64,000 nt of DNA. Source: Stenotrophomonas maltophilia (GTDB taxonomy: Bacteria > Pseudomonadota > Gammaproteobacteria > Xanthomonadales > Xanthomonadaceae). Each line of letters opens with the position of its first letter. The first letter of the stretch is position 1. Positions 36,359 through 43,494 of the stretch are shown piece after piece. Made by a program: the position numbers and the translations under genes. The notes under the pieces are model-generated. The model saw only the letters and a program-made list of their open reading frames with translations, made no database searches and was not told the DNA's origin. Location: the NCBI RefSeq assembly GCF_006974125.1, contig NZ_CP037858.1, positions 4,278,001-4,342,000 of the forward strand, given 5' to 3'.

Positions 36359-37367
36359 GGCACACCTCCCCATAAGAGAAGGCCCAACTAGACTTGAGCT
36401 GTTTCGCTCTGGCTGTGACGCTTCCAGCCTCCATTGCATCCTCGAATTCCTCGATATCTCGCCAAAGGTTGGCAAGATCGTTGTCTGAATAGTAGGAGGC
36501 CTCTATGTGACGTTTAAGGATCCGCTCGCTTCCTTCCTGCTTGGCCGCATCCGCAGCTCGCGACAGAAGTTGAGCCACCTCTCCATAGACACCTCCCGTC
36601 GCGACCAGTAGATCCGCCGCCATTCGAATCAATAGGTCCTGTTTAGAGAAATTGTGCCTTTCGCTTAGCGACATAAGGAGGCGCAAGAATGGAGCCCGGT
36701 CCTCCTTTCTTCTAACGCTATATGGCGGAACCCATATAGACGTCACACTTCGGCGAAGCTCGGATCCGATCGACCAGAGTTGAACTGCCCTGTGGATTCC
36801 GCTCATTATCAGCATCGACCCGGCGGACTCTGCTAACGTCATCAAGTGCAATGCATGGTCTGCAGGTGACTTGTCTTTGTGATTCACCAGAAGCGCTGAT
36901 ATTTGATCGATAGCGACATACTTGCAGTCACGCGCAATCATGGACCGCCTTACAGACGACCAACACTCCGCTTCGGTGAGCCTGAGTTGATACCGTCCAA
37001 GCTGAAGGTCTCTGTCGCGCACTTCGGCTTGAATGTCCGAAGGGGGACTTGACCGAGGTGATCTGCCCTCCAGCGCCCAAGTCAGAGTCGGCGCGTTAAG
37101 CTCTTGCAACAACTCGCGGGCGAGGTATCGCGAACTGAAATATGCTCCAACTGGCAAGCACGCAAACGTCTCGATGGCAGGAACTTTCCCCTTTTCCCAC
37201 AGGTTTGGATTCCCAAACATCTCACGCATAACGCTCCGACGCATCGTGGTCTTCCCTACACCGGACGGACCGATGACGCAGACCATATGCCCCGGTCTGT
37301 GATTGTCTAGGGCTGCCCTCAGTCGATCTCGCGGCCCTCTGTATGCTGAGTGCTGGAGAAGTTCCAT
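36348..37367 (-). CDS. Second TnsC/TniB-like AAA+ ATPase of the transposition operon
   Basis: A 339-residue ATPase homologous along its whole length to the product of 37607-38608. It has Walker A GPSGVGKT (33-40) and a Walker B strand CKYVAIDQIS, in which Asp154 is followed by Gln and not the catalytic Glu. SGIHRAVQLWS and LRRSVTSIWVPPYS fit TnsC/TniB sensor regions. TnsC proteins polymerise on DNA and link the target protein to the transposase. ATG 37367 follows GGAGG and overlaps the stop of the small membrane-protein gene (TGATG). An in-frame extension to 37568 lies within that gene. Confidence 0.85.
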   Translation of the reverse strand: MELLQHSAYRGPRDRLRAALDNHRPGHMVCVIGPSGVGKTTMRRSVMREMFGNPNLWEKGKVPAIETFACLPVGAYFSSRYLARELLQELNAPTLTWALEGRSPRSSPPSDIQAEVRDRDLQLGRYQLRLTEAECWSSVRRSMIARDCKYVAIDQISALLVNHKDKSPADHALHLMTLAESAGSMLIMSGIHRAVQLWSIGSELRRSVTSIWVPPYSVRRKEDRAPFLRLLMSLSERHNFSKQDLLIRMAADLLVATGGVYGEVAQLLSRAADAAKQEGSERILKRHIEASYYSDNDLANLWRDIEEFEDAMEAGSVTARAKQLKSSWAFSYGEVCREV

Positions 37368-37597
37368 CAGAAATCCTCCGCTTTGTCGAGCGCTTCTACA
37401 CCTTCCTGCGAAGGGCCTATATGTTGGCCCTCGTGACTGGTGGATTCCGCCAGCTCCGCCAGGTGGGAGAGGAGTGCAATAGCAATGATTAATGCAGCCG
37501 CGAACCGCCTCCTGGCGTGCAGTTTTCGCGCGAGATCGTCGCGCCGCCTCCTTGCATCGGCGCCCCACCGGAACTGATTTGAGTCGGTAGTCACCAT
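37367..37597 (-). CDS. Small single-pass membrane protein inside the transposition operon
   Basis: I do not recognise this 76-residue protein. An Arg-rich N-terminal part (WGADARRRRDDLARKLHARR) precedes one hydrophobic helix (residues 32-50), and an acidic C-terminus follows (SHEGQHIGPSQEGVEALDKAED). By the positive-inside rule the N-terminus is cytoplasmic. GAGGGAAG precedes the ATG, and it starts nine bases after the first ATPase gene. Its stop overlaps the second ATPase start, so it is translationally coupled and probably real. A membrane protein is not a usual Tn7-like component. Confidence 0.65.
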   Translation of the reverse strand: MVTTDSNQFRWGADARRRRDDLARKLHARRRFAAALIIAIALLSHLAELAESTSHEGQHIGPSQEGVEALDKAEDF

Positions 37598-37606
37598 TTT
37601 CTTCCC

Positions 37607-38608
37607 TCAGGTTGGAGATCCCCAGCGAGCCTTCACATGCTCTGATCGCTCAGTGACACTGCCGGCAACCATGCTCATCTCAAAGGCGTCGATGTCCCGC
37701 CATAGATTCCTAAGATCCTCACTTCCGTAGTAGGAGATCTCAATGTGTCGCTTGAGAATTCTGTTGCATCCCTCCTGCTTCGCAGCAATATCTGCCCGCC
37801 CCAGTAGTTCGACCACCTCAGCGAATACGCCGCCGGTAGCGGCAAGGATATCGTTGGCCATCCGGATTAGCAGATCATCCTGTGATAGCCCGTAGCGAGT
37901 GGCCAATGACTTGAGCAAACGAAGGAACGGCAGTTTGTCATCCCGACGCCTATCACTATATGGAGGCACCCAAACGGTTGTGACTCGGCGTCGCAACTCG
38001 GAGTTGACCGACCACAACTGCGTGGCTTTGTGCACCCCAGTCATAACGAACATCACGCCTGTGGCTTCAGCTATCGCCATTAGATGGAGGGTGTGGTCAG
38101 CGGGTGACTTGTCCCTGTGGTTGACTAGTAGCGCTGTAACCTGATCGATTGACACATACTTGCAGCTACGCGCTCTCAGGCTTCGCTGCACCATCCCCCA
38201 GTACTCGCCTTCTGTCTGCCTTGTTCGCGCTAAGGACGCCCACTCCGATGTTGCTGCGGCGAGCTCGCGTCGTATTCGCAGTTTTGCATCCTCCCCGAGA
38301 TAGCTTCCGTCCAGTAGCCACGCCAACGTGGGCGCGTGCAACTCTTGGAGAATAGAGACAGCGAGCTGACGCGAACTAAAGTACGCGCCGTGAGGAAGTG
38401 TGGCGAATGTCTCGACCAGGGGTATCTGCCCACAATCCCAGCATGCTGGATTGCCAAACATCTCCTGCATTACCGAGCGCCTCATCGTGGTCTTGCCCAC
38501 GCCCGATGGCCCAATAATGAACACCATATGTCCTGGCCTATGACGGTCGAGCGCCGTTCGCAATTGCTTGCGTGGGCCCTCGTAGGCTGGGTGCTGAACC
38601 ATCTTCAT
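37607..38608 (-). CDS. First TnsC/TniB-like AAA+ ATPase of the transposition operon
   Basis: A 333-residue ATPase. Walker A GPSGVGKT (33-40), a Walker B strand CKYVSIDQVT with Asp155-Gln156 in place of Asp-Glu, MTGVHKATQLWS and LRRRVTTVWVPPYSDRR mark the TnsC/TniB group. It differs from the second copy at many positions, including the variable segment around residues 100-135, so the two are an old duplication and not a recent repeat. Its start overlaps the tnsAB stop (TGATG). In Tn7, TnsC couples target choice to TnsAB. Confidence 0.86.
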   Translation of the reverse strand: MKMVQHPAYEGPRKQLRTALDRHRPGHMVFIIGPSGVGKTTMRRSVMQEMFGNPACWDCGQIPLVETFATLPHGAYFSSRQLAVSILQELHAPTLAWLLDGSYLGEDAKLRIRRELAAATSEWASLARTRQTEGEYWGMVQRSLRARSCKYVSIDQVTALLVNHRDKSPADHTLHLMAIAEATGVMFVMTGVHKATQLWSVNSELRRRVTTVWVPPYSDRRRDDKLPFLRLLKSLATRYGLSQDDLLIRMANDILAATGGVFAEVVELLGRADIAAKQEGCNRILKRHIEISYYGSEDLRNLWRDIDAFEMSMVAGSVTERSEHVKARWGSPT

Positions 38609-41028
38609 CAGTAGTCCTCCCGTTCATCGAACGGAACGATGTCCTGTGCGATCGCAGGTGGCACTGGTTCGATATCTAACCTCTCATCGCTGCCGGTCAT
38701 TGGCACCGGGGCAAGGTGCTCTGTTGCGGGCATTGCCGCTTGGGCCTGCGCTCGGCGCGAATGACGAGCACGGGCAACTTCCTCTTTTCTTTTTGCCGAT
38801 TGTGAGCGCAACGAGGGTGCCCAGAGCAGATGAAACAGTCGCTCCTGATCCGACAAAAGCGCATCGCTCTGCACTTTGTTGTGGAAGGCCTTGAACCACC
38901 TCCCCCGAACCTTCACGTAGATCACATTTGGGTCACAGCAGTCGCTACGAATCTCACTGGCATCCTCAGTTCGCAGCGCTTGTAAAAGCCCGTCACTGGT
39001 GAACCAACCGTCGGCAGTGCGTACGCCACGCTGGCGGTCGATTCGCTTCTTGGTCTCCACCTTGATCGCGGTTCTGATTAGGAACCCATCGTTCCATTCG
39101 CACGGTGTTCCGACAGCGCCGTAGGCCGCGAGCGCCTCAACCCTCTTCTCAGCTGGCGTTGTATCATCTGGCCCCGGTGTCATAGGAAGGTCGTGATAGA
39201 CGAACTTCAGGAACTCCTCGTGCACACGGACAAAGTCCGTCCTCGCATTGTTTCGGCTCTTGAATCTGCCGTCGACCTTACGTCCCATCTGATCGGGCCG
39301 CGTGCTTCCCGGGAATCGCTGTGCTACTTGTTCGTTGACCTGCTTGATGGCGTTCTCAGCAATGCCGTTCCAGGCGCTGCCTGCCGTTGGGGAGAACCTT
39401 AGACTGATCTCGCCATGGCAGAAATCTTGTAGCCAGCGGGAAGTGTTCTCCGGCCCTCGATCCAGATGGATCAACTTGGGCAGGAAGCCCTGCCTTTTGA
39501 CGTACTCACGCATAAGCAATGCCAAGGCGTCGGTTCTTGCTGAGCCAAATACCAATGCATGAGCCATCGGATAGCCCGTCGCTCCGTCTATGCCGATATA
39601 GAACTTTGCTTTGCTTGCTGGGAAGCAGTGAATCAGGTTCGGAGCGCAGCGAACATCCAGATCCGACGAATCTACGTGCAGTGTGTGGCCATATCCGATC
39701 GGAGGTAGCGAGCGATGGCGAGGATCGGTGCGTGTACGCGTCGCGTGGTAGGCGCGAAAGCCGCCCGTGGATAGCGCATGGCGCGTTGGGCTCTCGCTTC
39801 TTCGTCTGGCATCCAGTCGGCCCCTACCGCAAGGCTCAACTCCTAACCGAAGGCACTCCTCTTCGAACACATAGAGCAAGTCCTTCGGTCTATGTACCCT
39901 CCCGGTGTTCCAGTGCAGCGCGATGACGGTCTCTATGGCTTGCTCGTGTTCCGGAAGCAGGCGCGATGCTCGGTTTCCGCTAAAGGCATATTTGGTAAGA
40001 CAAGCCGAAAGCGCGGATCTTCCTTCGGCAACAGCCTTTCGAACCTGTCGCTGCAGAGCGCCCATCCGTCGTGTTGCGGGCAGACTTCCGGCCTCAATCA
40101 GCGCAAGCCTACTGAGTCGCTGGCGTGCCCGCTGGAGGTCGGTAGCGGTTGCGACCAGCAATGGATCGTCCACAGCTGGTTGCGACTGACCTTTGACAAT
40201 GGCTCCAAACAGTAGCTCGTCCGCCTCCTTGGCCTGCTCCTTCGTGCCATACAGATGGAAGCGGTCAGTCCTAGCCACGGGAGTGCTCTGCCATGGACCG
40301 AAGGCCGCCGATCTTCCCAGCATCCAAAGCGCTAGGCGCGGTGTGAATCCGGGCACCTCGGCGAGGAGACAGTCCAGCAGAAGCGGGCGCTTGGCGATTA
40401 GCCCAGCTGCCTTGGATACTGCGGTAGTTTCATGTTGCTGAAGGGCATCACCGGCTACCGCGTAGCACGCTTCAAGGTTCTGGAGGTACACACCGGTTGG
40501 AGTGGGCGGTACCCAGACTCTGAACACCAGGCCATGCTGCTGTGCCCATTGGGCGTAGGGGGAATAGGTCCACACCGCGTCCTGCTTGACCCAAAGGGAG
40601 TCCGGAAGGCCCAGTTGGCTCTCCAGCCACGATAGCGGCTTGCACTCCACTAGCTCTACGTGGTCCCTGCGAAAAACAAGAAAATCCACATGTGCAGTGC
40701 TGATGTGATTGCGCCCGGACGCCGTGGTGCGCTGCACGCGGCGGCATGGTACTTGTACGTAGTAGCCCAGCACCTCGGGATCAAGCTCAAGCTCATAGGC
40801 AAAGACCAACTCGCACGTGTGGCTTTCAACTGTTCGCGCACTACCGTTCTTGATTGAGTTGCGCCTAACACGAACGTTTCTTAGCGCCGCCTTGCCTACA
40901 GTCTTTGTTCCGCTGCCGGTAACCATGCTCTCGATCTGCCGGATACTGAGCTCACTTGCCTTTATGCGGGTGTAAAGCTGGTGACGGTCTTCAAACGATA
41001 GGCCACCAGATTGAGCGTCTGTGGACAT
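38608..41028 (-). CDS. TnsA-TnsB fusion transposase (Tn7-like)
   Basis: An 806-residue fusion. Residues about 60-175 form a TnsA-like endonuclease: Glu73 in CELVFAYELELD, Asp115 in HVDFLVF and Lys130 in VELVECK match the spacing of Tn7 TnsA (Glu63, Asp114, Lys132). Residues about 300-770 form a TnsB/Mu-type DDE transposase: HVDSSDLDV (Asp453 or Asp456), LIHLDRG (Asp523) and NGIAEN (Glu558), with the D-35-E spacing of TnsB. A fused enzyme can cut both strands, allowing cut-and-paste movement. The start has GAGGAAT upstream. It is the first gene of the operon. Confidence 0.9.
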   Translation of the reverse strand: MSTDAQSGGLSFEDRHQLYTRIKASELSIRQIESMVTGSGTKTVGKAALRNVRVRRNSIKNGSARTVESHTCELVFAYELELDPEVLGYYVQVPCRRVQRTTASGRNHISTAHVDFLVFRRDHVELVECKPLSWLESQLGLPDSLWVKQDAVWTYSPYAQWAQQHGLVFRVWVPPTPTGVYLQNLEACYAVAGDALQQHETTAVSKAAGLIAKRPLLLDCLLAEVPGFTPRLALWMLGRSAAFGPWQSTPVARTDRFHLYGTKEQAKEADELLFGAIVKGQSQPAVDDPLLVATATDLQRARQRLSRLALIEAGSLPATRRMGALQRQVRKAVAEGRSALSACLTKYAFSGNRASRLLPEHEQAIETVIALHWNTGRVHRPKDLLYVFEEECLRLGVEPCGRGRLDARRRSESPTRHALSTGGFRAYHATRTRTDPRHRSLPPIGYGHTLHVDSSDLDVRCAPNLIHCFPASKAKFYIGIDGATGYPMAHALVFGSARTDALALLMREYVKRQGFLPKLIHLDRGPENTSRWLQDFCHGEISLRFSPTAGSAWNGIAENAIKQVNEQVAQRFPGSTRPDQMGRKVDGRFKSRNNARTDFVRVHEEFLKFVYHDLPMTPGPDDTTPAEKRVEALAAYGAVGTPCEWNDGFLIRTAIKVETKKRIDRQRGVRTADGWFTSDGLLQALRTEDASEIRSDCCDPNVIYVKVRGRWFKAFHNKVQSDALLSDQERLFHLLWAPSLRSQSAKRKEEVARARHSRRAQAQAAMPATEHLAPVPMTGSDERLDIEPVPPAIAQDIVPFDEREDY

Positions 41029-41188
41029 GCCGATTCCTCATGCGCACCCCACGGGAGCACCGTCCAAAATGCCTGGGCGAGCCTTACCAGGCGAGTCGGA
41101 CATAGGTGCCCGTGACAGGCCTGCGCAGGCTTGACAGGGGAGTCAGGGAAGGGGAAAGTATCGGCAAGACCTGCAAAGTCGCCGACCT

Positions 41189-41222
41189 GAAAACCCGTGA
41201 GTCCTACCTCACGGGTTTTTTC
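41189..41222. terminator. Strong hairpin terminator right of the transposase
   Basis: AAACCCGTGAG (41191-41201), loop tcctac, CTCACGGGTTT (41208-41218), with an A-run and a T-run on either side. It can stop transcription from the small minus-strand gene at 41262-41528 before it enters tnsAB. Confidence 0.85.
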
Positions 41223-41261
41223 TTTCCAACTTCCGGCGAGGGAAGTTTAGATTGGGCTAGG

Positions 41262-41528
41262 TCATGGGCTGCCTGCCTCCCTCGGAAATTGAGGTGCCTG
41301 AGATCGAAGGTATGCGCTGACATCGGCGGCGTGAGCGAACCACCCGCGACGACCTTGTGGACGAAACAGCGTCACTGGCAAACGACCTGTGGCGGCTGCC
41401 CGCCTAAGTGCTGCCGGGCTATTGAATCCGAGCAGTCGCGACAGGTCTTTGGCCGGCACCAGCCCGCCATAGGTTTGCGCCACCCAAGCCACAGACAATG
41501 CATCCGGCTCTTTACTTGGTAGGCTCAC
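41262..41528 (-). CDS. Small putative helix-turn-helix protein
   Basis: An 88-residue reading frame from a GTG start with GGAG six bases upstream. The segment LVPAKDLSRLLGFNSPAALRRAAATGRLP, followed by RPQGRRGWFAHAADVSAYL, looks like a short winged helix of the AlpA/excisionase or MerR type: a helix-turn-helix, then a basic strand turn. Such proteins often regulate or assist mobile elements. It is followed by a terminator before the transposase operon. Function is inferred; no close family is recognised. Confidence 0.55.
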   Translation of the reverse strand: MSLPSKEPDALSVAWVAQTYGGLVPAKDLSRLLGFNSPAALRRAAATGRLPVTLFRPQGRRGWFAHAADVSAYLRSQAPQFPREAGSP

Positions 41529-41633
41529 GTACGCTCCAGTGATGCTAGGTTCCAGGTAACCCTAACGCTCTACCGTAGCCTTTTCATCCAGCAAAACTAC
41601 CCTTCCAACGTCTACTTTTTTTGGAGGTTTCCG

Positions 41634-42515
41634 ATGGGGGAGTTGCACGAAGCTTGCCAAGCACTCCAAGCGATGCAGTGCTCCAATATAGGTCGTCCTG
41701 CCTCTGATGCATCGGACAGGCTGCACTCCAGGATTCTCTGGAATACATGGTCTCTGGTGGAAGGCGGGGAGGAGGAGCTGAGGGCACGCTATGTTCTTCG
41801 GCGCCAGAGCCTAGATGGTCCGTTAATGATGCGCAGCGATGAGTTCAGTGCATATCGGCAGGGATTGCGGTCGCTATCACCCAAGCGGCGCAAGCACCTT
41901 GCCCTGCAGCATCCCCAGCTTGAAGAGGTGGTTAAGTGGCCCTTTGCAGCCCTCAGCCATCGAGAGTGGGATATGAGGACAGTTGTTGGCTGGAATCGCC
42001 TATTTACGTCCAGCGCCGGACTACTCGGAGACCGCTATTCATTCCCGGGCGATAGGACCAGCACTGATGAGAACCGCGTGCCTGTGATGGCATATGACCT
42101 GGATGGCCTTTACCAACGAGGTGACATCTATGGCTTTCTCATGCTGACGTGCACGTATCGGCTGTTCCACTTGCAGCGGTTGGCTGATCGCCAGTGGTAT
42201 GCGGCAAGCCACATGATACGAGCGCTATCTGGAGCATGCAGAGATCCCAGAGTGCGTCCATTCGCTCATGAGTTGATCACACAGACGAAGCAACTTCTTC
42301 GCCTGCTGCCGGACACGAGCTTTCCAATTCACGTGAATGACGACGTGATCTGGGATCAGATCCGGAACAACGTCCACGAGCCCTCCTACTTGATGAGGCG
42401 GGCTGCTGAAAGGCGTGGCGTTCACATCCCAGAGCCTGTGAGCCCAATCATCTCCTACCGATACCAAAAGTGCGGCCCTCATCAACGGCCTTTGCTGTTC
42501 GCGCGTAACGGGTAG
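41634..42515 (+). CDS. Island protein of unknown function (293 residues)
   Basis: I do not recognise a family. The ATG at 41634 follows GGAGG by eight bases, so translation is well supported. The protein is soluble, helical and basic, with many Arg and Trp/Tyr residues: AALSHREWDMRTVVGWNRLF, DLDGLYQRGDIYGFLMLTCTYRLFHLQRL, and a C-terminal RRAAERRGVHIPE followed by SYRYQKCGPHQRP. No nucleotide-binding, nuclease or zinc motif stands out. It sits alone on the plus strand between the transposition and IetAS modules, so it may be cargo. Confidence 0.6.
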   Translation: MGELHEACQALQAMQCSNIGRPASDASDRLHSRILWNTWSLVEGGEEELRARYVLRRQSLDGPLMMRSDEFSAYRQGLRSLSPKRRKHLALQHPQLEEVVKWPFAALSHREWDMRTVVGWNRLFTSSAGLLGDRYSFPGDRTSTDENRVPVMAYDLDGLYQRGDIYGFLMLTCTYRLFHLQRLADRQWYAASHMIRALSGACRDPRVRPFAHELITQTKQLLRLLPDTSFPIHVNDDVIWDQIRNNVHEPSYLMRRAAERRGVHIPEPVSPIISYRYQKCGPHQRPLLFARNG

Positions 42516-42591
42516 TCTTCTGATCCGACCAGGCCAAAGATCTGCGGCCGGGGAGCGGGGCCGGGAGGTTGGCAGTATCCGCGATCGCCTT

Positions 42592-43170
42592 CTATTCGAA
42601 AGATACCCTCTGGCAATGGGCTATAGGCTGATCCAAATCCAGCTTTCGAAATGCGCCCATCGCTGCAGCGTTCACCACGGAGGGAGCCTTGCTCCCGCAA
42701 ATCCAGCGCATCGCCTGCATCAATTGGCCGTGGCTAAACACGACCACCTGCTCATGCGCGGAGTAGGATTTAAGAATGCGCAGCGCTCGCGCAGCGCGGG
42801 CAACTAGCTGGGCAAATGACTCGGCACCAGGTCCATCCACATAGTTTGGATCGCAACGGGACCAGTAGTCCTCTACCCACTGCCTGCGGTCTGCTGCCGA
42901 GGTGCCCACGCACCGCTCAGGCGACAGGTAAGTGAACTCGTGGACCCCCAGGGGCGCAACGACCATCTTGAAGCGTTCGGCGAGTGGTTGTGAGGTCTGC
43001 CTCGCCCGGAGGAATGGTGAGGTAAAGATTCGGTCAGGCGCAGCCGACCAGGTCATTGCCAATGCGCGAGCCTGCTCCTCCCCTGCGGCAGTAAGGGCAA
43101 TGGATTCCGGATCGGCGGTTACAAATCCCGCATTAGCCATGCTTTGCGCATGCCTAACTACCACTAGCAT
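42592..43170 (-). CDS. Histidine phosphatase superfamily protein
   Basis: A 192-residue enzyme starting MLVVVRHAQSMANAG, where His7 of the RHxxS motif is the phosphorylated nucleophile. FTSPFLRARQTSQPLAERF provides the second Arg, and VVVFSHGQLMQAM provides the second catalytic His. This is the phosphoglycerate-mutase-like branch 1 fold. Substrates range from sugar phosphates to nucleotides and cannot be fixed here. GGAGAGGGGAT lies just before the ATG (43170); the frame extends to 43251. It may be independent cargo or part of the neighbouring defence locus. Confidence 0.83.
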   Translation of the reverse strand: MLVVVRHAQSMANAGFVTADPESIALTAAGEEQARALAMTWSAAPDRIFTSPFLRARQTSQPLAERFKMVVAPLGVHEFTYLSPERCVGTSAADRRQWVEDYWSRCDPNYVDGPGAESFAQLVARAARALRILKSYSAHEQVVVFSHGQLMQAMRWICGSKAPSVVNAAAMGAFRKLDLDQPIAHCQRVSFE

Positions 43171-43494
43171 ATCCCCTCTCCTCTGTTCTGCTTTTCTCCT
43201 GGACAGGTACCTGATGTGAGTCGCCTCAAGCCAGTCTCTAGCATGTGGCACTTAGCACTCGACGCTGGCCGAGCTGCGGCAGGCCTCGCAGCGATGTGCC
43301 ACAGTGGCCGAAGCAAGCGGCGCTGATATTCGAAGCGCTGCACCCGTTCGGGTGGAACGGCCGAAGGACTGGGGTGTGAACGACAAGGACGCTTGAGGAG
43401 TTCGGCAAGACGCTCGTCAAAAAAGCTTGCCTGCAGCTTGTAGGCGGCGCGCATACTGACGCCTGCACCAAGGCTCGCGTTTTTGCTAACAGCA
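43171..43494. other. Gap between histidine phosphatase and ietS, no gene seen
   Basis: About 320 bases. Short open frames occur on the minus strand but lack ribosome sites and recognisable sequence. It should hold the promoter of the phosphatase gene; I see no terminator with a T-run after ietS. Confidence 0.45.

Noticed and set aside
36240..36475. Longer TniQ start at 36475
   Set aside because: It would lie inside the ATPase gene; the GTG at 36358 has GGAGG at proper spacing and fits the operon overlaps.
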